From Apis mellifera (Eukaryota > Arthropoda > Insecta > Hymenoptera > Apidae), in contig NC_037641.1 of NCBI RefSeq assembly GCF_003254395.2, forward strand, positions 124,001-188,000: 64,000 nt of DNA, in the 5' to 3' direction. Positions 39,830 through 52,075 of this stretch are shown one piece after another. Positions within the stretch are counted from its first letter, which is position 1, and every line of letters starts with the position of its first letter. A program made the position numbers and the translations under genes. Under the pieces are notes generated by a model, which searched no databases, was not told the DNA's origin, and saw nothing but the letters and a program-made list of their open reading frames with translations.

Positions 39830-41187
39830 AAAAAAAAAAAAAATGAATAAGTCATAACAGTGTATAACAAATTTTAATATGATAAAAATATTAATATATT
39901 CATCGGATATGACGATTTTTTAAAGATCAAAATAAAATGAAAAGTTGGTATACAAAGTATTAATTAAATTAAAAACTGTTTGTTAAATTAAAAATAATTT
40001 AAGTTTGTATTAGATAAAATGAAATGAGAACAAAGTAAAATATTTTATATTTATTTTGATTAAATCGTTGTCTCATTTTCTTCATTTATTTAACGCAAAT
40101 TCAAATTATTTATAATTATTATTTTAATTTTTAAATTAATTAAAAAGTGTGATTGTCTGATTCCATAAATATATTAACATTTTGCATATTCTTTTTATAT
40201 TTTATTATTATTATATATTTTTCTGGTTCTTTTTTATGTTTAAATTATCAATAATAAATTTATTATTTAAGTACTTAGTATTTAATATTTATATTTATAA
40301 TAAGTACTTAATAAATATTTTGAAAGAAAAATTAAGAGAATAAAAGATTAATATAAAATCTTCATATAATTAATCAACTTCAAATCATTTAGAAAAAAAC
40401 TATGTGAAGAAAAAAACAGATATATGTGCATTTATTATTTTATATTTAAAATTAAATTGCAATTAATTTTAATATCAAATTATATTTAACATTTTTTTTT
40501 TAAATTACATTTTATAATTTTATAATATTTCGAAATAAATTATGCATTTTCACATGTTTTATAAGATTTTATGTAGATTAATAAATAACATTGAAATAAT
40601 TTGTGATTTTTGTCTTTTTTTATCATTTCCATTATATTATTTTATTACACATAGATATACAATATAAAAATGTAATTAATTACATTTTTATTTTTTTTAA
40701 TTAATAATAAATTTCAATCTTCAGTAAATTGATTATTCTATTTTTCAAATTCTATTATATGAAATAATTAGATTATATATCACTATCTTTCATTTTTATT
40801 TTCATTAATTTTAAAATAAATTCCATCATAATTGAAATAAATTGTATTTTAAATTTCTTCATTAAATTATTAAAATTGTTGATAAAATAGACATAAATAT
40901 AGATTTTAAAATTTAATTTCTTATTTAACAAACTATTTTATAATCCTAATTCTTGCACACAATAAATTATATTCACATTAAATTGTCTTAATTCTGATGA
41001 ACTAAATCGTCATTTGTGTATAATTCAAGATAAATAGTTCTTTCATTATACAAAATTGAGATCTTTGAAAATTTGCTTTTTTAAAGCATTCTTTTTATGA
41101 AAAATTATAGAAATTAATTTTTTGTATTTCACAAACGTTTACAATATTTGCCATATAATATATTACAATAGATCATCTGAAAAATAT
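39830..41187. other. Intergenic region between convergent DNA-PKcs and CDC5L
   Basis: About 1.36 kb of extremely AT-rich sequence containing the 3' UTRs of both genes. I see no open frame, RNA gene or clear repeat. Confidence 0.7.
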
Positions 41188-44100
41188 TTAACATTGTTGC
41201 AACTGATCTTGCAATTGTGCATATCGTGTTTGTAATACGCGCTCTCGTTCTGTTTGCCTATTGACATCTTCCATAAGTGCATTCACTCGTCTTGGTACAG
41301 CAGCTTCTTCTTGTGTTTGTAAAAATTTAAATGTTGAAAGTTCTAAATGCGCTTGTTCTATTTGTTCCCACAAATCATGCAATTGTTTCGTTAGTACTTG
41401 TGCTCTAGTCTATAATAAAGAAAATTTATGCATTAATATGAGTTAATATGTTAATAATAAGTTAATAAACATATTTTATATACAATAAAATAAAAAATAT
41501 GAACCTGATAACCTCCAGTAAGAACCTTTAATTTTTTTTCCATTCTTGCTGCCCGTTTAGCTTCACCAGTCATATGCATGCGATTTTCTTCTAATTTTCT
41601 TTCGCATGCTTCTACTCTATCTTTTTTCGAAGCTAAAGTTGCTCGTGTATATCTTTTTTGTGTTTCTAGATATAATATCTGATAAAATACATTAGCAAAT
41701 AAATAAAAAATTTATAAAATTTAAAATATTTCATTATAAAAAATATATAGTACCTGTGACAAGCATTCTTCCCATACAGTTGTATAAGAATCCAAACTTA
41801 GTTCTCCATGAGCCATACCTTCTTTTACTACTGCCATTTCATCAGTTAAAAGTTTCTTAGCCTATGTAAAATATGTCTATATTTATATTTATATATATAT
41901 ATATATATATATAAATTTATAAGTTTTATTAATTTAAAATTATATAATGAAATTAACTTACAGCAGCAAGTTCTTCTTTTTCAAAGTTAATATATGGATG
42001 TTGCTCTAAATAAGCTTGTGCTTGAGCTACTGAATTTGAAGAACTTTTACGATTTTGTTGTACTGGATTTTGTAATGCATCATATTGTAGCATTGTGATC
42101 ATTTCTCTTTTAATTAGTTCTTCAGCCTAAAATAATATATTTGATAATAATTATAAATATATTGTATATATACATATATTCAATAATTATATGATATATA
42201 TGATCATACCCTTTGTAAATCAGTTAATGGAGTATCCATAAATGGTCTCAAAATATTCATATTTACATCAACTGGACGTGGTAAATCACGTTGTATAACT
42301 TGTGATCTTCTAGACAATTCTTTTTTTCCTATAAAATATAATTAATATAAATAATTAATAATAATAAAATAATATATAAATAATTCCTAATAATATATTC
42401 CTAATACATATTTCAATATATTTTACTTTGTTCTATTAATTCTTGTTGCTGTCTAGCATCTATATCGGCTTGATCCTCTATGATTTCTGTCGTAGTTGGA
42501 GTAAGTTCTTCATCTTTTGTTTCTCCTTCAGGAACTACTATTTCATAATCATTACGCGGTGCAGGCAATGCATTCAATCCAGCACGTAATTGTTCTTTGA
42601 CTTGTTTCTGAATTAATGGTGTCTCTGATCCATCCATATTTTCATCTGGGTTGATGCTTAACTTGTCACGAACTGGTGTGGCTGCTAGAACTCCATTTTG
42701 TGTTCGTGCAGATATTGGTGTATTAAAAGAATTAGCTGGTGTTCCATCACTACGTTGTGAACGAAATGGAGTAGCCAAAATTGTATTTGGAGTTGCTACA
42801 GCGTTCGTAGAAGGTACAACACCAGTGAAATCAGAATTATTTAAAGGAGTATTTAATCCACCTATATGAAAAAAATAAACAAAATAATATCTTAAATTCT
42901 CTATAAATAAAATTAAATATTTTTACAACCAACCTTTCAATGGAGTATCAACATGAGTAAGAGCCATAACATTTTGAGCTTCTTGAAGAATTCTATCTGC
43001 AGTAGCAGCCGGAGTACGTGGAGTTACAGCTGCATTAGTTGGTAAAGAATAATCAGCCAATAAACTATCTGATAATGTAATACCACTTTCTGTTGCAACT
43101 TCACGAGCAACCTGTTACAAATAATAAAATTTATATTATATATTTTTTTACAAATGATTAAATATATTAATTACAATAATATACCTCTGATGCTCTACCA
43201 AGCTTAACTACTTGTTGCAATTCTTGATCAGATATTTGTGGTTCTGGTAAAACAAGTTTACTTCTTTTCTTTATTGGTTCTTCATTATTTAACATTCCCA
43301 TTGGAATATCATTTTCTTTACGTTGCTTCAATTTTTGTTTATCCTTCCTACGTTCCATTTCTTCTTTTTCTTGTCTCAATTCTCCATCTAAATGTTGCTG
43401 TCTCATTTTTGAAAAATCAATAGCAAGCGGATCTACATGTTCATTAGATGTATCATAAAATCCAGGTGCAGGTCGTTTTTCAAATGGAATTTCAGAATTA
43501 TAATTTACTCCGCGTTTACGTTTATTCTTTTGTGATACAGTAATACCAGCAGCTCTTAATTCTCTACGTTTTTGCAAAGCAGCAAGCCTGCGAGCTTCTT
43601 CTAATTGTTTTTCTCTAGCTTTACGTTTTGCTTTTTTACCTTGTGTATTTGCAAGCCTAGCACGTGCTTCAGATAACATTTCCAATTCTGAAAATTACTA
43701 ATTTTATTATAATACATATAATAAATATTAATAATTTTTTTAAATGGAAGATATACCATCTTCATCCATATCCTTAGGATCTGGCCTGGCTGGTTTTGTT
43801 TCAGGATTTGGATCAATTTCTCCAGGTTTTAGTTTACGAGGATCATCTGTAGCATCATCTCCTTCTTCTTTTTTTTGGGCTTGATCTCTGATATAAAAAT
43901 AAAAATTCATAATACTCATTTTCAGAAACAATATGAATTTAAATTTATAAAATTTATCTCACAGCAAATATTCATAACGTTCTAAGCATTGTGCAGCTGT
44001 ACGTCCTATAATTGGAGCAATTGTTCTCCATTGAGTAGGCATTAATTTTGCAAGATGAAGAAGTTTTTCATCTTCTTCTCTGCTCCATTCTGTTTTTTTA

Positions 44101-44361
44101 ATGCTTGGATCTAACCATTCAAACCAACGTGCTTTACATTGTTTAGCAGACTTTCTATGTAAAAGAGATGCTATTCTGCTCCATTGATTTTTGCCATATT
44201 TCATTACAGCTGCTTTTAAGATTTCATCCTAAGAAATTAAAAGATTTCACATAAAAAATTATCTTTAATCATAAAATAATTAAAAACTTAAATATAGGTT
44301 AGAATTTCTTTCTTACCTCCGTATTACGCCAAACTCCACCTTTTATCATAATACGCGGCAT
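41188..44361 (-). CDS. CDC5L: CDC5-like protein, Myb-domain core of the PRP19/NTC spliceosome complex
   Basis: Eleven minus-strand exons: 44317-44361, 43963-44228, 43757-43887, 43185-43687, 42934-43111, 42427-42861, 42210-42328, 41962-42126, 41754-41861, 41505-41678 and 41188-41409; joined they give 781 residues (human 802). It starts MPRIMIKGGVWRNTEDEIL. Two Myb repeats occupy about residues 5-105 (W11, W31, ..ARWFEWLDP; then WSREEDEKLL..RTAAQCLERYEYLL). A basic NLS-like stretch (KKAKRKAREK) and a charged linker follow. The Thr-Pro-rich middle (PRTPAAT, ATPFR, TPLIQ) resembles the segment that is CDK-phosphorylated in other species. The C-terminal half is helical and ends in a coiled coil (RVLQTRYAQLQDQLQQ). 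The role in catalytic activation of the spliceosome is family knowledge. All introns are GT-AG. The gene is complete. Confidence 0.96.
41888..41913. repeat. Short (TA)n tract in a CDC5L intron
   Basis: About 10-12 TA units within the 100-bp intron between CDC5L exons 8 and 9. Confidence 0.8.
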
Positions 44362-45967
44362 TTTTTATATATTTTTTATTTTCATTAAAAAAACAATAAA
44401 AAATTAAAAATTTTCACTGGTATTCTTGTATTTATTTGATGAATAATAACCTCATTGGAATTAACGACAGTGACTTCAACAGAAGAGTAGTCAGTGCGAC
44501 ATCAGAGACATCAATGAAAAAAAGAAACATTAGTTAATTTCTAATATAAAAATAAAAATTATATTAAATTAAATAAAAATCATAATTTATATTAATATTC
44601 ATATAATTAAAAACGAGATACATATAAAAATATATATAAATAATGAGAATATTTTTACATAAAAGATTTTAAAATCATTAGATTTATATATTTAATACAT
44701 AATTATCGAATATATATATATATATATATGAATTATACATAATACATTGTGTATTATGTATAATAATGTACAATTCAAATAATATTTGAATTGTAAATAC
44801 TAATTAAAAAAAAATATATATATATAGATATTGATATTAAGATAGAAATTAAATTAATATGACATATTATATTCAATTATTCACTATATTCAATTATATA
44901 TTTACGAAAATATTCGAATATATTTTATTGAAAAATTTATTTAATTCAAAAATTCTGATTTTAATAAAAGTTTGTATATAAAGTATAACGAATTATATAG
45001 AATATAGGGCAACTTTTTTAAAAAATTTTTTTTGAAAAAGTAAAATGTATAAATTTTTTTATTTTCATATTTTGAATACATTTATAATTAAAATAAGAAT
45101 TTTACGATTTATAGAGCATTATATTTTTGAAAAATTAAATAAATGAAATGAAATAAATAATTTTTCTATTATAAAATAGACTTTCTAGATTTCTTATATA
45201 TAATACATATATTTTATATTTAGAAATAATTATTTAGGAGAAATTACTTTTTGCATATATAGTAGTTTTAAAATAAATTAATAAAATTTAATATTATGAA
45301 ATCTTATGAATCTATAAATTTAATCTATGTTTTTTTTTATAAATTTCGAATTAATAAAATAATAGGTAATTTATAAAATCAATTGTTTTATATTTATATT
45401 TTTTTTATATAATTTTTATATATTTTATATAATTGATTTAAAAATAATATTAAATAAATATTTAATTATTCCATATTAAATTCTACATTACTATTTCTTT
45501 TTTATTTTATATTTCTAATTTCTAATTTCATACAAATTACTGATTGGACATTTATCTAAATGAATACATCAGTAACAATTAAGATGAAATTAATTATTAA
45601 TAATATAAATATTTATATTACATTCAAACTATAAATAAATAATAAAAATTTTAGATACAAATATATACATATAAAGATTTTGTAAATATTATTATACACA
45701 TTATTATAATATTTTCACTTTTTAATAAAATTATTTTTTATTTGAAAAATTTAAAAAAATTTAATTTAATTTAATTGTACAAAGAATGATTTAATTATTT
45801 ACAACATAATAGTAATATATATTAACTATTTAGTATTATTATTAAAATTTTTATAGAATTATATTATATTATTATAATACATAATTTTAATATAGCATTT
45901 ACATCAGCTTCTTTTAATGATATGTAAAATATAACAATATAATTTTTTTTATATCTATCTTTGAATT
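44362..45967. other. AT-rich region between CDC5L and SEC6
   Basis: It contains the 5' flank of CDC5L (a more complex patch at about 44440-44520) and the 3' flank of SEC6. The rest is very AT-rich, with TA runs near 44710-44730, and has no credible coding frame. Both neighbours are on the minus strand. Confidence 0.65.
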
Positions 45968-48214
45968 TTAAGGTTTCCAACTAAGAAAACTATCTTGTAT
46001 AAATATTTGTTTAAATATACTAGGTGTAATAGATTGTGGAGTTTTACGATTACGTTGAGCTTCTAAAATGTATGAAACTTTTTCCCTTGCTTCACTACGA
46101 GAAATATCACCTCTAAGACCCAATAATCTAATCAAATGATCTTCAGTCATATCTGGATATTTTTCAACCAATGAATGTAAATCAAGAGAAAGAATTTCTG
46201 AATCTTCACAACGTAATACCTCAGCAAGACGTTTAATTATTTCAAAAGGAGAATTAAAATTTCCTATTTTTGGAGCTATTCTATCAAAAAAATTTTTTAG
46301 CTTATCTGCCTCTGTCATTATCTTTGATGTACATGTTAAACATTCATCATATGTTTTTAAAGATATTTTTCTCTGTAACATTGCAGAAATATAACGTTTT
46401 GCAATAAGATTTTGTGCTTCCGTAATAACATATTCAAAATTTTTCGGACATAGATGATTGTAATCCTGAAAATAATCTTCTAAAGTCACACAAATAGTTT
46501 CTACTGGAATAGGAGATGATAACCATTTAGGAGTAATCAAATCTTGAAATTGTAATTCTAAATCTAAGAAGGATTCTTCTAATAATATAGCTGCTGCTTC
46601 ATTTCGTAATTGTTGATAATTTGATAATAAATTTTCAAATTTAACAGTAGCATCTCCACTAGTATTAGAAACCCAGTATAGCTGTTTCATTTGCTGCGCT
46701 AATTCTGTAAACTGTAAGCAATTATTAACAACTGTAATCATATGATGTGTAAAATAAGGTACTTGACTTCTATCTTCAAAATGTTTGCTTTTAAATTCCA
46801 ATATTGCTTGTCTATACATAAATCCATATTTAATTACTTGTTCAATACATAGGACTATAGCTTGTGCTGTTAGTTCAGTACTAATTGTTTTTGTAACTTG
46901 AAGATTTTGATCAATCATTTGAAATATAATCACAGGTGCTGCTGTATGATAATATGCTTCTTGAGTGCTTCCTTCTGGTATCACTCCACTCCACCAATCC
47001 ACTTTTTCAGTTTCCAAAGTCTTTTTCATCCAATCTTCATAATTTTGACACATATTTTTTAAATATTTCTCTTGAAGATTATTTATAATTTCTGAACTCA
47101 GCAAAGGACCTATATCACTTGTATCGATATTTAATTCAGGATGTTGCATTAATTCTGGACCAGTATAAGTATTCATAATCCATGATAATAAAGATACATA
47201 TTCATTTCCTTCTAAACCATTGGCAATTATGTCTTTCAAATGTTGTGACAAACTTGTGTGATACATTTTAACAAAAGTTCTTACAATATTGTACCAAGGT
47301 GGAAAACAAGGTTCACATAGAGTTTTAGCAACTCTCAAATCTTCCAAAATTAATAGTCTTGTAAGTTCTAAATATCGAACTAACCACATTTTATTATCTA
47401 CTCTTTCTTCAACATGAGTTCCTTCAATTCTATTGGCTACAGATTTTTCTAAAACTTTCATTGCCATATCTTTCCATCTTTTAGGTCTTCCTGGTGGCAT
47501 AAATCCACTTTGCTTATGCCTTTGAATAGCAAAATGATCTGCTTTCTCTTCTCTTTCTATAATTCTTAATGCCGTTACAATGACAGTAGGTTCTTTTCTA
47601 ACTGTATTCAAAGTACGGCTTAATACTAGTCTGATTTGTTTTTCCATTAGCTGTGAAAGCATTTCAACATCTTCTAAATAAGCTTTTAACATAACAGTAT
47701 CAGCTGGTGATTGATTTGGAAGTTTATGAAGTTCATATAATAAATCATCTCTTGAATTTTCAAGATCCATAATAATTTGATGAGCGTACAAAAGATTCCC
47801 TTGATTTATCCACTGTTTAGTCATTTCAACGCTTTCAGGCAAAGTAAATGTATGCTTCAAATTTTCTTTAGCAGTAACATATTGAGAATGACGCATATTT
47901 TCTTCTTGAACAGCTTGTAATTTTGCACTAAGTTCTGGAACTTTATTGAAAAATTCATTAATATTATTCAAATCTTGTTTTATCGAAGCAATACTTTCTA
48001 AAGAACTTTGGAGTTGTTCAAAGCCTACACGAACTCCATCTAATTGACTTTGCATTGCAGTTTTGAGCATAGTTTCCACTGAAGCTTTTTTTCTACTTAT
48101 TCTACGTTTGTACATATCAATTTTTTCCAATTGACCTGGTCGTTGCAATAAATTACATCCATATTTTGTTGCTCTTGCTTTAGCCTCCTCTTCCAATTTT
48201 TGCAAATCTTCCAT
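45968..48214 (-). CDS. EXOC3: Exocyst complex component 3 (Sec6)
   Basis: A single uninterrupted frame of 748 residues, the normal length for the family. It begins MEDLQKLEEEAKARATKYG, followed by an N-terminal coiled coil (about residues 40-110) and an all-helical Sec6 body. Recognisable segments include RPGQLEKIDMYKRR, QWINQGNLLYAHQIIMDLE, SRDDLLYEL, and the C-terminal LRCEDSEILSLDLHSL..YPDMTEDHL. Sec6 is a subunit of the eight-protein exocyst, which tethers secretory vesicles to the plasma membrane before SNARE fusion. The ATG is the first in frame and lies 435 bp from the divergent crotonase gene. The gene is intronless here, while its neighbours have introns. A retrocopy is unlikely, since no second spliced version or A-tail is seen. 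Confidence 0.95.
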   Translation of the reverse strand: MEDLQKLEEEAKARATKYGCNLLQRPGQLEKIDMYKRRISRKKASVETMLKTAMQSQLDGVRVGFEQLQSSLESIASIKQDLNNINEFFNKVPELSAKLQAVQEENMRHSQYVTAKENLKHTFTLPESVEMTKQWINQGNLLYAHQIIMDLENSRDDLLYELHKLPNQSPADTVMLKAYLEDVEMLSQLMEKQIRLVLSRTLNTVRKEPTVIVTALRIIEREEKADHFAIQRHKQSGFMPPGRPKRWKDMAMKVLEKSVANRIEGTHVEERVDNKMWLVRYLELTRLLILEDLRVAKTLCEPCFPPWYNIVRTFVKMYHTSLSQHLKDIIANGLEGNEYVSLLSWIMNTYTGPELMQHPELNIDTSDIGPLLSSEIINNLQEKYLKNMCQNYEDWMKKTLETEKVDWWSGVIPEGSTQEAYYHTAAPVIIFQMIDQNLQVTKTISTELTAQAIVLCIEQVIKYGFMYRQAILEFKSKHFEDRSQVPYFTHHMITVVNNCLQFTELAQQMKQLYWVSNTSGDATVKFENLLSNYQQLRNEAAAILLEESFLDLELQFQDLITPKWLSSPIPVETICVTLEDYFQDYNHLCPKNFEYVITEAQNLIAKRYISAMLQRKISLKTYDECLTCTSKIMTEADKLKNFFDRIAPKIGNFNSPFEIIKRLAEVLRCEDSEILSLDLHSLVEKYPDMTEDHLIRLLGLRGDISRSEAREKVSYILEAQRNRKTPQSITPSIFKQIFIQDSFLSWKP

Positions 48215-48648
48215 TTTTAAAACTTTCTTTTCCTAATATTTTACTATTTTATAAATTAATGGTTTTATTTTATATACTTTTGTTTACTTATATAAAATGA
48301 AAAATAATGATTTTTACTTAAACAGATTCATTTAAAGGAAAAATATATAGATTATTTTGATATTCACACAATATAGGTTATTATACATGTATCTTAAGAC
48401 ATGTTTACATGTTAAAAAGTTGTCCTGTTAATTTTCGATATATGAACTCACCTTAATTTTTTAAATATAATCTTGCAAATGCACATTGTCGTTTTTTAAT
48501 CCAAAACAAAAATAATTTGAAATTCAATTATAACAAGGAATGTAAGTTAAAAGAATTTAGATTATTTAACAATAATAAAAAAGGTTCACAAGTTATTAAT
48601 ATTTATAGAAATTGTAGATATAATTTAAATTTAATTTTTTTTATACAA
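48215..48648. promoter_or_regulatory. Divergent promoter between SEC6 and the crotonase gene
   Basis: 434 bp separate the two start codons. The stretch is AT-rich without a clear core motif. The call is by gene arrangement. Confidence 0.55.
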
Positions 48649-49898
48649 ATGCATTCTATAAAGCAAATATCGAATATAATCAATTTATATTATAAAAGTT
48701 ATTTACGAAGATGTTTAACCTCTAAATCATCTGAAAATGTTTTGAAAGAAATTGATAGAGAACAAAAGGGTAAGTTTATTATTTTTATTTATATATTATA
48801 TAATATATATTTATTATTAAAATTTTTATATTTTAAATAATATTTATTTTATTGTAGAAAAAAATATAGTAGTGGAATATTTTGAAGATGTTGCTATGAT
48901 TGGTATAAATCGACCTGAAACAAAAAATGCTTTAAATGTTGCAACTGCACAAGAACTGGCAGATGAAATAGATAAATTTGAAAATGATGAAAACTGTTTA
49001 ATCGGTGTACTTCATGGAATAGGAGGAAATTTTTGTAGTGGTTATGATCTTAAAGAAATTGCACAATATAATGGAAAAAATGAAGAAGTTTTACCTCAAT
49101 TTGGAGCATTGGTAAATTAAATAAGTTTTAAAAAATTTTTTTTTAATTTACATTTCATGTAAAATTATTTACTTGTCATATACAAAATGCTTATAGGCTA
49201 ATAAAATTGAATTGAGTAAAAAACCTTTAATAGCTGCTATAAACGGATATGCTCTAGGAGTAGGATTTGAACTTGCATTAATGTGCGATCTTAGAGTAAT
49301 GGAAGAAAGTGCATTATTAGGTTTTGCCAATAGACGATTTGGGATACCCATATTATGTGGTGGTACGGTTCGATTACCTGCTCTAATTGGATATTCAAGA
49401 GCAATGGATTTGATTTTAACTGGTCGTCATATTGATGCAAAAGAAGCATTTTCATGTGGTTTAATTAATCGTTATACAGCCGTTGGTAACGGTATTTATA
49501 ATAAATGCATTATATATAATAAATAATATAATATAATATAATATAAATATAACAAAAAATATAATAAATGTAATAAGAAGTATAATGAATGTGTAAATAT
49601 GTATCTTTTTCTATTTACAGTGATAGGACATGCAGTAAATTTTGCAAGATCTTTTGTGAAGTTTCCCAAAAAAACGCTGCTTGCCGATCGAGCTTCTGTA
49701 CATTATGCTACATTTTCTGCTAAACAATTAGAAGAAGCTATGCAATTTGAGAAAGACAATGCATCTCATTTATTATTTGAAGAAGGAGTTGAAGGTGCAA
49801 AAAGGTTTGTTACAGAGGGATTAGGAAAACATGGAAAATTTTATAATATTACGAAAATAAATTTGAAATTTAAGGAATTGGATAAAGATCTTTTATGA
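48649..49898 (+). CDS. Mitochondrial enoyl-CoA hydratase/isomerase (crotonase) family protein
   Basis: Exons 48649-48769, 48858-49111, 49197-49491 and 49621-49898 give 315 residues. The first about 30 residues are basic and free of acids (MHSIKQISN..YLRRCLTS), a likely mitochondrial presequence. Crotonase landmarks follow: IGINRPETKNALN, the first oxyanion-hole segment GIGGNFCSGYDLKEIA, and the second GYALGVGFELALMCDLRV, then GGTVRLPALIGYSRAMDLILTG. The first catalytic glutamate position is kept (E150), but the second, Glu164 in rat mitochondrial hydratase, aligns with N170. This is therefore not a textbook hydratase and may be a hydrolase, isomerase, decarboxylase or a hydratase with relaxed chemistry. 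The start is the first in-frame ATG. It converges on a CXorf65-like gene 132 bp away. I cannot assign a substrate. Confidence 0.9.
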
Positions 49899-50029
49899 AT
49901 ATTCTATAAGCATAAATTTGTTTTAAAATTTTGTACATAATAGAAAACTACATTTTCATGTAGTTATCATATAATATATATTTAAAATGTAATTTCAAAT
50001 TTTGTAATATGATTAAATTATATCTTATA

Positions 50030-50656
50030 TTATATTCTATGCGTATTATTACCCCTTTTTAAAGAAGATTTAGCAGATAAATTTCTTTTAGGAAAGGCAA
50101 ACTTTATTAACATATCATTGCACTTTTTCATTATTTTTCCGTTAAGAAGAGGTGTGACGTTTATCATTTGACCATTTATATCTCCTAAATAAATAATATT
50201 TATTGATAATAATATTTTATATAATATTTAAAACTTACGTTCAAATGTAATTATTATATATGTTAAATTTGCTTTAAAAACATTAAGACCAAGCGTGTAT
50301 GGTTCAAAAAAGGTAATTTTTCTTAATTGACAGTTAATTTCATCGCATAAATCAAATTCGGCTATAAATACATATTATAAATATTTATTATTTATTTATT
50401 ATTTAAACAAATTAATAGAAATAAATATATCCTAGTCACTTGTATCATCCAATCCCACTACATTTCGAATATAATTTAGAATTAATTTAAGTGGGCAATT
50501 AATATTTATTAAAATTTCTTTATGATCTTCCTCTAATTGATTATTTTGCTCGTGAACAGGAACTATAAATTAAATATAAATGATATATTTATTTAATAAA
50601 TATTGTACGATAAAAATATTCTTACTGGAATATTTGACTCGGATAATCGACGTCAT
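50030..50656 (-). CDS. CXorf65-like small protein
   Basis: Four short minus-strand exons, 50626-50656, 50440-50562, 50239-50361 and 50030-50184, join through phase-1 GT-AG introns to 143 residues. The N-terminus (MTSIIRVKYS) is followed by ILININCPLKLILNYIR, VGLDDTTEFDLCDE, and ITFFEPYTLGLNVFKANLTY. I recognise the order NxNC..L..YIR..VGL..xxxDLCDE as that of the uncharacterised human protein CXorf65 and its relatives. The C-terminal about 50 residues are basic (FPKRNLSAKSSLKRG). No membrane segment or signal peptide is seen. Function is unknown. The gene is easy to miss because no exon is longer than 155 bp. It lies tail-to-tail with the crotonase gene, with 131 bp between stop codons. Confidence 0.8.
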
Positions 50657-50973
50657 CGCATGATAAATATTTAACAAATATTGAAATATTGAGATCAATA
50701 TATATATATATATATAGATAATAAGAAAAATAAATTATCAATTCGTTTTATATATTCTTTTCTAAAAGAATATCGTATGTTATAAGGTTAAAATAATCGA
50801 AAATTGTTCGATATTTATTACTCGTTCGATATTCAATTTGTGTTAAATTTTTGAACTTATTTTCAAAGAATATATTAAAGATCAAAATGTTTATTTTTAC
50901 TTTTAATTATTATTATCATCCTTATCTAATATTATTATACTTATTTCAACTACATTATTATTATCATCAACAC

Positions 50974-51037
<64 letters not shown>

Positions 51038-51201
51038 CGTTGAAGCTATTTCGATTTTAAATCGAAATTCATTGCCTGTATGCCTGAATAAATGCATCAT
51101 CGATGTCATCAATAATGTGCGTTCAATGTGTTATCGGGTTGCAGTCAGATTTTCTTTTACCGATTATTGACGCATTCATTCGATTGGAATTTAAAATAAT
51201 C
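50657..51201. other. Non-coding flank with a long (TA)n microsatellite
   Basis: Upstream of the CXorf65-like gene. It holds a (TA)n tract at 50980-51033 (about 27 units) and short TA runs near 50700. No coding potential is evident. Confidence 0.75.
50980..51033. repeat. (TA)n microsatellite
   Basis: The longest pure TA tract in the window, about 27 units. Confidence 0.95.
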
Positions 51202-51375
51202 ATGGAATTTCATATTCAAGTTGAACAACGACCGTCCACAGGTTTAATTGGCGAAAGTAATGCGAACCAGCCACCACCATCGAGCCAGTTAAAGCTGTGT
51301 GACGAAATGGGTGCAGGTGGCGGTGCATTGTTGCGCAATCATTTATATCCCTTCTCTTCCTCCTCTTTCTTGTAA
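51202..51375 (+). CDS. Unassigned small open frame with coding-like composition
   Basis: An ATG at 51202 opens 57 codons (MEFHIQVEQRPSTGLIGESN.., then PPPSSQLKLCDEMGAGGG and LLRNHLYP) ending at 51375. Codon choice is far less AT-biased than the surroundings and the composition resembles a real N-terminal or tail exon. I recognise no family, and no clear splice partner can be proved. A GC-richer regulatory patch would look the same. The patch continues to about 51480. Confidence 0.25.
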   Translation: MEFHIQVEQRPSTGLIGESNANQPPPSSQLKLCDEMGAGGGALLRNHLYPFSSSSFL

Positions 51376-51886
51376 CCAGGAGTCAGGACGAGAGTCCCCT
51401 TGGTAACCAGAAGGCCCTCCCCACCATGTACCTTCCTCCTTGCTCGACCTGGTGAATGTTGCGCACCCGCAAATCTCCTCTGATATTCTTTCGTTCCTTT
51501 CTTCTAAGTTTTAAATTTTCTAAGGATTCCATTTTTTCTTCTATTAATCTCTCATATTAATTAATTATTTTTCAATTTTATAAATATTTATTCTTGATAT
51601 AAAATTTTTAAATTTAATTGTAAAAAAAAATTAGAAAAAATTTAATTAAGAAAAGAAAAAATAAAATTGTAGTTCAATAAATGCATATATTTATTTAACG
51701 TTTTATTTTATAATATATAAATTTTAATTTACTCAAATTATTAAAAAAAAAGTTTTTTTTTATCCTATAAAGTAATTGATCTTAAAGATTCAGAATTAAT
51801 TAAAAATTGTTGATTGAAATTTTAGAAGAAAAACAAAAAATTGTTCTCAGTGTATTATATAACTAATAACTTTTTTTTTTTTACAG

Positions 51887-52075
51887 CAAAATGATGAGAA
51901 AGAAGATATAAAAGATATAAAAGGGCGGTTCTCAGGATCTTCGTTTTGATTAATCCCGTTGTACACATGGCATTTGAGAGGATGCCAGAGCCTTTCACGA
52001 ATCACCACTCGATCGTATAATGTGTTATTGTTGCTGGTATACTAGCGAAACAAAAATTTCCTTTGTTGGGAGAGG
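51887..52075 (+). other. Exon-like island with good splice signals
   Basis: A T-rich tract ending in TTTACAG precedes the island, and GAGAG/GTAAAT closes it. One frame reads QNDEKEDIKDIKGRFSGSSF and then stops, so it could be a terminal coding exon or a non-coding exon. No homology is recognised. From here to about 53280 I see nothing else. Confidence 0.2.

Noticed and set aside
45968..48214. SEC6 as a retrocopy, because it is intronless
   Set aside because: Frame intact over full length, no A-rich tail or flanking repeat, and it sits head-to-head with another gene in a compact housekeeping arrangement.
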